From contig NZ_SJKA01000002.1 of NCBI RefSeq assembly GCF_004331435.1, positions 248,001-312,000 on the forward strand: a stretch of 64,000 bases of DNA, read 5' to 3'. Source of the DNA: Kribbella sindirgiensis. Lineage in GTDB: Bacteria; Actinomycetota; Actinomycetes; Propionibacteriales; Kribbellaceae. This document shows, in pieces, positions 17,777 to 25,425 of this stretch (positions are counted from its first letter, which is position 1; each line of letters starts with the position of its first letter). The notes below the pieces were generated by a model. It searched no databases and was not told the DNA's origin. It worked only from the letters and a program-made list of their open reading frames with translations. A program made the translations under genes and the position numbers.

Positions 17777-20527
17777 TCAGTCGCCGGCGGCGATCGTGGC
17801 GGTCACGGTCGCCGGGAGCTTCAGGACGGCGCCGTCGACCTGGTTGATCACCGCGCTGAAGGTCTCGGCGGGCTCCTTGAGCTTGTCGTCGAGGATCTTG
17901 ACCTGGAGCTCACCGGTGGTCTTACCGGGTTCGACGGACCCCTCGACGGTCCGGTCGGGCGTGCCGGTGCCGTCGTCGCTGACGCCGATGTAGTCCTTGC
18001 GGATCACCGCCGTACCGTCCTTCAGCACGCCGGAGAAGCTGACGTACTTGTCGCTCGGCGCGGACAGCTTGACCGGGAAGCTCACAACGCCGGCCTTCTC
18101 GGTGGCCTTCAGGTTGCCGACCGTCAGCGTCGGAGTCGGGTCGTCGTCGAGGACCAGACCGTGGCCGAACGACTCGTTCAGCAGCCCGTCCCGGGGCGCC
18201 GAGAGCACCAGGCTGAACGGTAGGTCGTAGCTGTCCCGGGTGTTCGCCGTGATCGGCACGGTCACCTTCTGCCGCACCTGTCCCGGTTTGAACACCAGCT
18301 GCCGCGCAACGTCCCCGACGGACTCCCCGAGCTCGCCATTCGTCTCGACGTACACACTGACCGGCCGGATACTCGGCCGCGACATGCGCACCCAGAAGTC
18401 CACCGCGTGCGTGCCCTTGTCTCCCTCCTTCACGGTGAGGCTGGACGCGGACAGCTTCGGCAGCAGCACCGCAGGTGCCGAGAACCCGACTCCGGGCGAC
18501 GAGAAGCCCAGATCACTCACGTACGCCGAGCCGCTGGCGACCCTGTCCGTCCGCAGCTCCACAGCGCGCACGTCGCGGAGGTCCACGCCCTTCAGCGACG
18601 ACACTGGGATGCGGACCGTCCGCAGCAGGTTCTTCGGCAGACCGACCTCGTTGTTGCCCGGCATCCGCACCAGCGCATCACTGACCGCAGACACCGGCAC
18701 TGCTGCCGCCCGGCCATGCCCGTCGACGACCCGGACGCTCAGGTCGGTCTTGGGCGCACCAGCTGGGTCTGGTGCGGCGCGGAACGTCAGAGCCGCAAAC
18801 CGCCGTACGTCACGCTGCCCAGCAGGTACGTCGACGCGTACGACCCCGTTGGTACCTGTCCACTTGAGCTTGGTGACCGCTGTGGTGGGCGTCTGAGCGG
18901 CGAACCACGCCGTGTCCCAGTGCGGCGCGTTGCCCCAGTCCTCGGTCTCCATACACGTAGGCACGCCCGACCGCCTGGCCGGACCGCTCACACCCGCGCA
19001 CACGGTCGCTGACAGCTTGCCGCTGACCGCACCGGCCGGAAGCGCCTTGTCGAAGTGGTTCAGGTCCCGCCGCGACCCCAGGGGCGCCTGCGACACCACT
19101 CGTACGACGGCCTTCCCAGCAGACGCCGCCCGCGAGTCCGAACCATCGAACTGCGCCAGGAACCGGGTCTCGTGGCCCAACTGCAGCCGGAAGAACCCCG
19201 CGACGTACGCCGTCCCTACTGCCTGCTGCTGCTTCGCGGTCAATCGGCCCGCGTACTTCGCTCCGCACGGCGACTCCTTCTCGTCACCGAACCAGTCGTC
19301 GTTCGACGGAGCCACGGACTGACCAGGGGTCCACTCGGTGTTGAAGAAGTTGTGGTTGGCGCCCAGTACCGTGACGGTCGAGCGCGGAGCGGTGTCACCG
19401 CCCACGGAGTACCTGGTGTCGTCGTAGAACTTCTGGCCCTGCAGATCGGACACGTCACCGTCGCAGTACGGCAGGACGACGCTCATCGCCACACCGGGCA
19501 CCGTGGCCCGGGCGAAGTCGGTGGGAGCCAGCGGAAGCACCGCACGGATGCCGAACTGACCGCCGCGGTCAGCGTTGAGCACAGCGGCCCGGGCGACGCC
19601 TTCACCACCCCGTGAGTGCCCCATCAGGCCTACGTTCTGCAGGTTCATCGTGCCGACGAAGCGGGTGCCGAACGGGCCGCCGCCGATCGTCGACCACTTC
19701 CGCCACAGTGCGAGGTGATCCAGGACCAGTTCGGCCCGCGCTTGTGCGCCGGCGTCGTACGCCTCGCTGTCCCAGCCGTTGATCGCGTTGGCGCTGATGG
19801 AGACGACCTGGTAGCCGTTGCTGGCCAGTGCGGTCGCGGGACCGTCGTACCCGCGGTAGCTGGGGATGGGCTTCATACCGGGCGGACACGGCCACGGCTT
19901 CTCGGTGTCGGACGGGTTCGTGGGCTCGCCGTAGCAGACCTCGTGGCGGCCGTGCAGGAAGAGCACCACCGGCCGCGGGCCCACCGCGCCACGGGGCGAG
20001 TACACCTTCCCGCGGAGCTCGGAGCGGTGTGCGAGACCTGGCAGGTAGACGGCCTCGTCACCGAGGTTGTACTCCGCGGTGTCGACCTTGTACTTGCCCA
20101 GCGCGCCGGGATCCGACGGCAGCAGCGGTCCACGCCGCGCCCTCAGCCATTCGGCGTCGGTCGGTCCGGCAGAGCCGATGCTCCGGTTCTGGCCGGCCTC
20201 CTTACCGAGGTCCCCGGACCAGACCAGGCGGACGTCGCGTGCTGTCAGCACGGCCGGATCGGTGCTGATCAGGGTCAGCGCCTTCCGGTCCGGCGACTGC
20301 TTCGCGACACCGAGCGGCTTGCCGTCGACCTCCAGCAGCGGCAGCGATGCGCGCATCGGTGCGGGTGCGTCGAGGTGCAGGGTGAGTTGATATCCGCGGG
20401 CACCAGGCCGGACGTCCCAATGGTTGCTCTGAGCAACAACCGGTGGTGCGGCGGTCGCGCTCAGCGGCCCCACACCAAGGAGTACGGCGATCCCCAACGA
20501 CAGATTTCGGGCGGTTCTGCCAATCAC
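17777..20527 (-). CDS. Large secreted alpha/beta hydrolase with Calx-beta-like tail
   Basis: A 916-residue exported protein. A Sec-type signal peptide (ARNLSLGIAVLLGVGPLSATAA) occupies the first ~27 residues. A catalytic alpha/beta-hydrolase region follows, with VVLFLHGRHE (oxyanion loop), VGLMGHSRGGEGVARAA (nucleophile Ser in GHSRG), and a late His in LGANHNFFNTEW. Middle and C-terminal parts are beta-rich, with two repeats resembling Calx-beta domains (LTVKEGDKGTHAVDFWVRMS and LTVGNLKATEKAGVVSFPVKLS, then TVEGSVEPGKTTGELQVKILDD). It is probably a secreted esterase or lipase with surface- or calcium-binding modules. There is no lipobox or sortase motif. The start codon is GTG. The substrate is unknown. 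Confidence 0.82.
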   Translation of the reverse strand: MIGRTARNLSLGIAVLLGVGPLSATAAPPVVAQSNHWDVRPGARGYQLTLHLDAPAPMRASLPLLEVDGKPLGVAKQSPDRKALTLISTDPAVLTARDVRLVWSGDLGKEAGQNRSIGSAGPTDAEWLRARRGPLLPSDPGALGKYKVDTAEYNLGDEAVYLPGLAHRSELRGKVYSPRGAVGPRPVVLFLHGRHEVCYGEPTNPSDTEKPWPCPPGMKPIPSYRGYDGPATALASNGYQVVSISANAINGWDSEAYDAGAQARAELVLDHLALWRKWSTIGGGPFGTRFVGTMNLQNVGLMGHSRGGEGVARAAVLNADRGGQFGIRAVLPLAPTDFARATVPGVAMSVVLPYCDGDVSDLQGQKFYDDTRYSVGGDTAPRSTVTVLGANHNFFNTEWTPGQSVAPSNDDWFGDEKESPCGAKYAGRLTAKQQQAVGTAYVAGFFRLQLGHETRFLAQFDGSDSRAASAGKAVVRVVSQAPLGSRRDLNHFDKALPAGAVSGKLSATVCAGVSGPARRSGVPTCMETEDWGNAPHWDTAWFAAQTPTTAVTKLKWTGTNGVVRVDVPAGQRDVRRFAALTFRAAPDPAGAPKTDLSVRVVDGHGRAAAVPVSAVSDALVRMPGNNEVGLPKNLLRTVRIPVSSLKGVDLRDVRAVELRTDRVASGSAYVSDLGFSSPGVGFSAPAVLLPKLSASSLTVKEGDKGTHAVDFWVRMSRPSIRPVSVYVETNGELGESVGDVARQLVFKPGQVRQKVTVPITANTRDSYDLPFSLVLSAPRDGLLNESFGHGLVLDDDPTPTLTVGNLKATEKAGVVSFPVKLSAPSDKYVSFSGVLKDGTAVIRKDYIGVSDDGTGTPDRTVEGSVEPGKTTGELQVKILDDKLKEPAETFSAVINQVDGAVLKLPATVTATIAAGD

Positions 20528-20590
20528 GCGCCCAAGTTGACCTGACGCTCCGCTCAGTCGTGTCTCAGCCGGGCGTCGGATTCGACTCGA

Positions 20591-21514
20591 TCAAGCGATC
20601 AACTGACGGAACGCCCGCGCCACCTGGTCCGGGTGCTCCATCTGTGCGACATGTCCCGAGTGCGGCAGGTAGAGCAGTCGCGCGTTCGGGAAGCTGCGCT
20701 GGGCCTTGGTACGGATCCGCGCGTCGACCAACCGGTCCTTACCGCCGTAGATCAACAGCACCGGGCACTCCACTCTCGCGGCGTCGGCCCAGAGCGACCT
20801 GCGCGGCCTGGCCAGTGACGAGCGCAGAATGCTGCGCGCGGCCTCCACGGTCGCCTGCCGGCCCCACGGGTCGGTGTCACGCCGGTGCAGCTCCTCCTCG
20901 TACGCCGCACGCACCTCAGGCGCCAGCGACCGCGGGTCCCCGAACACCATCGCCAACGACGCCTGGAACCGCTGATCGAACGGCAGCCGCTGGGTCCGCT
21001 CCAGTACGACAGGACCGAGCCGTGGCGTCGCCAGCGCGGCAAACCACAGTGCACTCGCCGACACCCGCGGATGCGGCAGTGCGGGCGACACGAGCGTCAG
21101 CGACGCCACCAGGTCGGGCCGCTGCGCAGCCAGCGCCACGGACGAGGCACCACCCATCGAGTTCCCGAACACGTGCACGGGCTGGTCGTACTCGCGTTCC
21201 AGGAGCTGGATCAGTACGTCGGCCTGCTCCGCGATCCCGGGCACGCCAGAAAGCGGCGTACGACCGAAACCCGGGAGGTCGGGCGCAATGCCCCGGATCG
21301 TGTCGTTGAGCATCAGGCCGAGAGCGGTCCAGTTCAGCGACGACCCGCCCAGGCCATGGACGAACAGGGCGGGCGGCAGGTCCGGCACCGCATCCGGCAC
21401 GTCCCTGACCAGCAGGTCCACCCCTGCGACCGGCACACGCCGCTCCGGCCACTTCTGAAGTTCCACGGGTACGGCGTCCCCGGTTACTGGCCCGTAACTA
21501 TCCACGGGGTCCAT
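20591..21514 (-). CDS. Alpha/beta-fold hydrolase
   Basis: A protein of up to 307 residues with the canonical hydrolase core: PPALFVHGLGGSSLNW (oxyanion hole), APDLPGFGRT, VFGNSMGGASSVALAA (nucleophile Ser in GNSMGG), LLIYGGKDRLVD (acid), and LPHSGHVAQMEHPDQV (His). It looks cytoplasmic. I use the ATG at 21514, but no ribosome-binding site precedes it. The leader is almost entirely the structured repeat at 21516-21684, so initiation could instead occur at a GTG a few codons inside. The family includes lipV, found near adnAB in mycobacteria, which is a plausible counterpart. The substrate is unknown. Confidence 0.85.
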   Translation of the reverse strand: MDPVDSYGPVTGDAVPVELQKWPERRVPVAGVDLLVRDVPDAVPDLPPALFVHGLGGSSLNWTALGLMLNDTIRGIAPDLPGFGRTPLSGVPGIAEQADVLIQLLEREYDQPVHVFGNSMGGASSVALAAQRPDLVASLTLVSPALPHPRVSASALWFAALATPRLGPVVLERTQRLPFDQRFQASLAMVFGDPRSLAPEVRAAYEEELHRRDTDPWGRQATVEAARSILRSSLARPRRSLWADAARVECPVLLIYGGKDRLVDARIRTKAQRSFPNARLLYLPHSGHVAQMEHPDQVARAFRQLIA

Positions 21515-21515
21515 G

Positions 21516-21684
21516 TTAAGCGGGGTCTGGGGACTCTGCGCCGTCGCGAGCAGGTGCTCGGCGGAGTGCAGCGCAAGGCGGAGGGCGAGGCCCGGAGTGG
21601 GGTTCTCCGTGCCTCGTCCTCCAACGCGGCGATGTGCCCGCCGAGCGCCGCGCAGTAGGCGCAGAGTCCCCAGACACCGCTTAA
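21516..21684. repeat. Structured ~165-bp hairpin element, copy 1
   Basis: The ends form a 27-bp inverted repeat with one mismatch (21516-21542 and 21658-21684). Inside, GGTGCTCGGCGG pairs with CCGCCGAGCGCC, then GGAGGGCGAGGC pairs with GCCTCGTCCTCC, closing on a CGGAG/CTCCG hairpin. Almost the whole element folds into one long stem. A second copy lies at 36903-37065 with a different but compensated outer stem. Copy 1 fills the gap between the divergent hydrolase and LigD-type polymerase genes, ending one base from the hydrolase start codon. Confidence 0.78.
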
Positions 21685-21712
21685 GTCTCCTTTCAGGTGG
21701 AGACTGGGACGC

Positions 21713-22651
21713 ATGGCGGGAGCGCAGCAGCAGCTGACTACCGAGGTGGATGGGCAGACGATGAAGCTCACCAACCTCAGCAAGGTCCTGTATCCACAGA
21801 CCGGGTTCACCAAGGCCGAGGTCATCGACTACTACCACCAGGTGGCCGCGTTGCTGCTGCCGCACCTGTCCGACCGGCCGCTGACCCGCAAACGCTGGCC
21901 GGACGGCACCTCAGCGGCGTACTTCTTCGAGAAGAACGCTCCACGCGGTACGCCGGCCTGGGTACGGACCGAGACGCTGCCGACGCCCGGTAGCTCGACA
22001 GGCCGCGACGAAATGAGTTTCGTGGTCTGTGACGACGTACAGACCGTGGTGTGGCTGGCCAACCTGGCTGCGCTCGAGCTGCACGTCCCGCAGTGGCGGA
22101 TCGGGCTGTCCGACCAGGGCCGGGACCCGCAGGCCGACCTGATCGTGTTCGACCTGGACCCGGGTCCAGGAGCGAGCATCGTCGAGTGCTGTGACGTTGC
22201 GCTGGCGCTGCGGCAGCTCCTGGGCCACTACGGCATGGAGGGCTGGCCCAAGACGTCCGGGAACAAGGGAATGCACCTGTACGTGCCGATCGAACCTGCG
22301 TCGTCCAGGCAGACCAGCGCGTTCGCCAAGCAGCTGGCCGAGCAGCTGGCCGAGGCCCTGCCGGAGAACGTGACCGCCAACATGACCAAGGCGCTGCGGC
22401 CCGGCAAGGTGTTCATCGACTGGAGTCAGAACGCCAGCGCCAAGACCACGCTGGCGCCGTACTCGCTCCGTGGCTCCGACGAGCCCCGGGTGTCCACACC
22501 GATCGACTGGGACGAGGTGGCATCCGCCACCTCACCGGAGGACCTCCGGTTCCTGCCGCACGACGTCCTCGCCCGGATCGAGGAGTACGGCGACGTACTG
22601 GAAGGGCTGTACGACGACCCGCAACCGCTACCTACGAAGGAGGCGACATGA
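21713..22651 (+). CDS. Stand-alone LigD-type polymerase/primase domain
   Basis: A 312-residue archaeo-eukaryotic-primase-fold protein matching the polymerase domain of bacterial NHEJ ligase D. Seen: LTNLSKVLYPQTGFTKAEVIDYY, RKRWPDG, ADLIVFDLDPGPG with the metal-binding Asp pair at ~147 and 149, KTSGNKGMHLYVPI, and KVFIDWSQN with the third Asp followed by KTTLAPYSLRG. It has no ligase or phosphoesterase domain, like the free PolDom proteins of mycobacteria. No Ku or ligase gene is nearby. Its stop overlaps the start of a 59-residue acidic protein (ATGA), indicating coupled synthesis. Roles could include gap filling or ribonucleotide insertion during end joining. Confidence 0.9.
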   Translation: MAGAQQQLTTEVDGQTMKLTNLSKVLYPQTGFTKAEVIDYYHQVAALLLPHLSDRPLTRKRWPDGTSAAYFFEKNAPRGTPAWVRTETLPTPGSSTGRDEMSFVVCDDVQTVVWLANLAALELHVPQWRIGLSDQGRDPQADLIVFDLDPGPGASIVECCDVALALRQLLGHYGMEGWPKTSGNKGMHLYVPIEPASSRQTSAFAKQLAEQLAEALPENVTANMTKALRPGKVFIDWSQNASAKTTLAPYSLRGSDEPRVSTPIDWDEVASATSPEDLRFLPHDVLARIEEYGDVLEGLYDDPQPLPTKEAT

Positions 22652-22827
22652 CTGAGACAAATTTCGAGGGCCCGGACTACGACCCGGCCTTCGACGCCGA
22701 GCACGACACCGACCAGGACACCGACCAGGACGAGTCGGAGCCGGACGTACCGGCCGACGCCAACCCGGCGGACGTCGAGGAGCAGCGCCGCGAGGTGGGC
22801 GACTCCGACGAGGAGGAATACCGCTGA
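22648..22827 (+). CDS. Acidic 59-residue miniprotein coupled to PolDom
   Basis: This short frame begins with ATG overlapping the polymerase stop (ATGA) and has an excellent GAAGGAGG ribosome-binding site at 22636-22643. The product is very acidic, with two DTDQD repeats in its first half. It ends NPADVEEQRREVGDSDEEEYR, a tail style I recall from other short acidic actinobacterial proteins of unknown function. No signal peptide or membrane segment is present, and it is likely disordered. The position suggests a partner or regulator of the polymerase, but that is inference. Codon use is normal for the genome, supporting a real gene. Confidence 0.75.
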   Translation: MTETNFEGPDYDPAFDAEHDTDQDTDQDESEPDVPADANPADVEEQRREVGDSDEEEYR

Positions 22828-22933
22828 CCGCCGCCTGGCGGCTACCACGATGGAACGCCGATCGGCGGGGAAGCTACTGGCGAGGAGGACTGCTGGGTAG
22901 GATTCGGGGAACATCACCGAAGGAGTACCCACC

Positions 22934-23563
22934 GTGTCGACGACCCCGGAGACCGCACCCAAGCGTGGCAGCCGCCTGCCCCGGCTGGCCCGTCGCGCGC
23001 AACTGCTCGAGGCCGCCCAGGAGGTCTTCGTCGCGAACGGGTACCACGCCGCCGCGATGGACGACATCGCCGATCGGGCCGGCGTGTCCAAGCCGGTCCT
23101 GTACCAGCACTTCCCCGGGAAGCTCGAGCTGTACCTGGCGCTCCTGGACACCTCCTGCGACGCGATCGTCGCGTCCGTGCAGGACGCACTGAAGTCGACC
23201 GAGGACAACAAGCTCCGGGTCGCCGCGACGATGCACGCGTTCTACGACTACGTGGCGAACGCGCAGGGCGCCTTCCGGCTGGTGTTCGAGTCGGACCTGA
23301 CCAACGAGCCGGCCGTCCGGGAGCGCGTCGACCGGGTCACGCACGCCTGCGCCGAGGCCGTGTCCGAGGTGATCAGCGCCGACGCCGGCCTCAGCCGCGA
23401 GCAGTCGATGGTGCTGGCCGTCAGCCTGGTCGGCATGGCTCAGGTGAGCGCCCGCTACTGGCTCGGCGCCGGCGACCCGTCGTTCCCGCAGCAGCAGGCC
23501 GCCGACCTGGTCGCCTCCCTGGCCTGGCGCGGCATCCGCGGCTTCCCGAGGACCGACAGCTGA
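22934..23563 (+). CDS. TetR/AcrR family regulator (Rv3208-like)
   Basis: A 209-residue TetR regulator starting at GTG 22934 behind a GAAGGAG site. The DNA-binding domain is clear: RRAQLLEAAQEVFVANGYHAAAMDDIADRAGVSKPVLYQHFPGK split across the usual three helices. The ligand domain contains FYDYVANAQGAFRLVFESDL. Immediately downstream is a DUF3107 gene, the same order as Rv3208 and its small neighbour in Mycobacterium tuberculosis, so this is probably the orthologue. No clear palindrome was found in its short upstream region. Target genes are unknown. Confidence 0.88.
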   Translation: MSTTPETAPKRGSRLPRLARRAQLLEAAQEVFVANGYHAAAMDDIADRAGVSKPVLYQHFPGKLELYLALLDTSCDAIVASVQDALKSTEDNKLRVAATMHAFYDYVANAQGAFRLVFESDLTNEPAVRERVDRVTHACAEAVSEVISADAGLSREQSMVLAVSLVGMAQVSARYWLGAGDPSFPQQQAADLVASLAWRGIRGFPRTDS

Positions 23564-23666
23564 AGGTTCTGCTTTGGGCGGACGGATGAGGGCTGGGGAC
23601 CGCTACCGGATAGGCTCGAAGCGTCACCGGCGAGAGTCGCCGGTCGGAGCGTGCCCGGAGGGTTTC

Positions 23667-23894
23667 GTGGAGGTCAAGATCGGCGTGCAACACGCCAATC
23701 GTGAATTGGTTCTGGAGAGCGAGCAGTCTCCGGATGAGGTCCAGGAACTGGTGGCGGCGGCGCTCACCGGCAAGTCCGGTCTGCTCGAGCTGACCGACGA
23801 GAAGGGCCGCAAGGTCCTCGTCCCGGCCGACCGGCTGGCGTACGTCGAGATCGGCGAGGTGTCCACCCGCAAGGTCGGATTCGGCGCGATCTGA
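23667..23894 (+). CDS. DUF3107 family protein
   Basis: A 75-residue protein starting at GTG 23667 (VEVKIGVQHANRELVLESE), with LVAAALTGKSGLLELTDEKGRKVLVP and YVEIGEVSTRKVGFGAI, matching DUF3107 (mycobacterial TB9.4-like) along its whole length. The ribosome-binding site GGAGGG lies five bases upstream. Longer in-frame starts would add residues outside the family. It is soluble, conserved across actinobacteria and of unknown function. It is almost always found next to the TetR gene seen here, 104 bp upstream. Confidence 0.88.
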   Translation: MEVKIGVQHANRELVLESEQSPDEVQELVAAALTGKSGLLELTDEKGRKVLVPADRLAYVEIGEVSTRKVGFGAI

Positions 23895-24038
23895 TCGCGT
23901 TCCGGACACAGTCGCGCGTGTCCTGGTTGCGGAGTGCCACCTACAGGGCACGATGGCGGTGAGACCTGCGCCGAACTGGTCTGGTTGTCACGGGGCACCG
24001 GGCAGGCGCAGGTTCACCATCCCTCACAAGGAGGAACC

Positions 24039-24314
24039 GTGTACTGGGTCTGGATGCTCATCGTCAGCCTCATCGCGGGCATCATCTTCGGGCCGTTGGC
24101 CCGGGCGGTGCTCCCCGGCAAGCAGAACATCAGCCTCGGTTGGACCATCCTCGGCGGCGGTATCGGCGCCTTCCTCGGTGGTCTGATCGCCAAACTTCTC
24201 GGCGTCAAGGACACATCGGGACCGGACTGGATCCAGTACCTGATCCAGATCATCTGCGCCGCGATCGTGGTCGCGATCATCTCCGCACGCAACAGCAAGC
24301 CCAAGTCCGCCTGA
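24039..24314 (+). CDS. GlsB/YeaQ/YmgE family membrane protein
   Basis: A 91-residue protein with three predicted transmembrane segments, rich in glycine: WMLIVSLIAGIIFGPLARAV, LGWTILGGGIGAFLGGLIAK, and IQYLIQIICAAIVVAII. This is the GlsB/YeaQ/YmgE (transglycosylase-associated) family, often linked to stress or acid tolerance with no demonstrated enzyme activity. The GTG at 24039 follows an ideal AAGGAGG at 24029-24035. A strong hairpin terminator begins 15 bp after the stop. Confidence 0.88.
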   Translation: MYWVWMLIVSLIAGIIFGPLARAVLPGKQNISLGWTILGGGIGAFLGGLIAKLLGVKDTSGPDWIQYLIQIICAAIVVAIISARNSKPKSA

Positions 24315-24328
24315 CTCAGGCACCACCA

Positions 24329-24365
24329 AACGGCCGCCACCCCCAGCCGGGGGCAGGCGGCCGTT
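24329..24365 (+). terminator. GC-rich hairpin terminator after GlsB gene
   Basis: AACGGCCGCC pairs perfectly with GGCGGCCGTT, and the interior CCCCC/GGGGG extends the stem. The hairpin starts 15 bp past the stop codon. The following bases are only weakly T-rich, which is common for high-GC actinobacterial terminators. Confidence 0.7.
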
Positions 24366-24403
24366 GCCGTCCCCCGCCACCCCGGCCCCAGTCCCCCCAT
24401 TTC

Positions 24404-24501
24404 CCTGGCAGACCCACGAATTTGGCTGGTCCACCAGCGATCCCCGGGGTTAATGACCCTGGTTCAGGGTCATTAACCCCGCATTTGATGGGTCAGCCAG
24501 G
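24404..24501. repeat. Convergent-intergenic hairpin family, copy A
   Basis: The core is a perfect 15-bp stem with a GGTTC loop (24446-24480): GGGGTTAATGACCCT against AGGGTCATTAACCCC. It is flanked by an imperfect inverted repeat, CCTGGCAGACCCA at the left and TGGGTCAGCCAGG at the right. It lies between the convergent GlsB and ferritin-like genes. A related 35-nt core with the same loop occurs at 58485-58519. It probably acts as a bidirectional 3'-end structure. Confidence 0.75.
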
Positions 24502-24517
24502 CACATGGGGGGAGGGG

Positions 24518-25198
24518 TCAGGCCTGGAGGCCGAGGGCGGTCATTCGGGCGGTGTGGGCCTCGGTGAGGCGGGTGAGCATGCGGCCGATGGCGGCCAGGT
24601 CCAGGCCGGGGCGGTCCACGCTGCCGGCCAGGAGGGCGGCGAGGGAGTCGCGGTCGGCGGCGATCCGCTGCGCCTGGCTGAGCGCCTCGCCCACCAGGCG
24701 GCGGCCCCACAGCGCCAGCCGGCCGCCGAGCTTCGGATCCTCGTCGATCGCGGCCCGGACCCGGTCAACCACGAATTCGGCCTGGCCCGAGTCGGCGAAC
24801 ACCTCGAGCACCAGGCCCCGCGTCTCCGCGTCCACGAACGACGCGATCTCCCGGTAGAAGTCGTTGGCGAGCCCGTCGCCGACGTACGCCTTGACCAGGC
24901 CCTCGAGCCAGTCGGACGGCGCGGTGTGGTCGTGGAACGCGTCCAGCGGCGTGACGAACGGCCGCATCGCCTCCATCGGGTCCACCCCGAGCTGCACGAG
25001 CCGGTCCCGGAGCCGCTGGAAGTGGCCGAACTCGGTGGTCGCCAGCGCCGCCAGCTCCGCCTTGTCGTCCAGCGTCGGCGCCAGTTTGGCGTCCTCGGCC
25101 ATCCGCTCGAACGCGGTCAGCTCGCCGTACGCGAGCACTCCCAGCAGATCCACCGCCGCGGCCCGGTAGGCGGGATCATCAAAGGCCGTCTGCTCCAT
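24518..25198 (-). CDS. Ferritin-like (MiaE-type fold) protein
   Basis: A 226-residue all-helical protein of the actinobacterial ferritin-like group often annotated as tRNA-(ms2io6A)-hydroxylase-like. Seen: LLGVLAYGELTAFERMAEDA, an E..H pair in LATTEFGHFQRLRDRL, and later HDHTAPSDWLEGLVKAYVGDGLANDFYREI with a further Glu/His set. These could form a di-iron site. The ATG at 25198 begins MEQTAFDDPAYRAAA, the usual start, and the upstream extension is not conserved. Its place between the DUF3107 and rhlE-like genes matches mycobacterial Rv3210c. A role in tRNA modification is not demonstrated for this group. Confidence 0.78.
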   Translation of the reverse strand: MEQTAFDDPAYRAAAVDLLGVLAYGELTAFERMAEDAKLAPTLDDKAELAALATTEFGHFQRLRDRLVQLGVDPMEAMRPFVTPLDAFHDHTAPSDWLEGLVKAYVGDGLANDFYREIASFVDAETRGLVLEVFADSGQAEFVVDRVRAAIDEDPKLGGRLALWGRRLVGEALSQAQRIAADRDSLAALLAGSVDRPGLDLAAIGRMLTRLTEAHTARMTALGLQA

Positions 25199-25425
25199 GC
25201 CCGGCACCCTATCGGGCCGCGCGGGACAGTGGCGCATGCCACACGAAGCGGCGTTGACAGCCGCTGCGGTTACACTGGTGAGCGATTCGCCGGTGACGCG
25301 CCCAGATGGGCAAGCTGGTGCGAGGTGCTTGCACAGTGTCCCCGCGCCTCACGATCGGGGCTTTCAGGCCCCAGGCGCCCGGCCACTGAGCATCTGTCCG
25401 CACAAGCATGTGAGAGGCGATCAGC
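25199..25425 (+). promoter_or_regulatory. Promoter/leader region of the DEAD-box gene
   Basis: This 227-bp region separates the divergent ferritin-like and DEAD-box genes. It contains a TTGACA at 25254-25259 without a well-spaced -10, a GGGGC...GCCCC hairpin near 25354-25370, and a GAGAGG ribosome-binding site at 25412-25417, eight bases before a CTG codon. A leader over 100 nt long is likely. Cold or growth control through it is possible but not shown. Confidence 0.45.

Noticed and set aside
20591..21865. Extended hydrolase reading frame running through the structured element into the polymerase gene.
   Set aside because: The extra residues are translation of the hairpin element and of the opposing gene. 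A similar peptide (EHLLATA) in the second copy reflects shared nucleotide structure, not a protein domain.
25254..25276. TTGACA followed by TACACT as a promoter for the DEAD-box gene.
   Set aside because: The spacer is only 11 bp, too short for a SigA-type promoter. Another -10 was not convincing.
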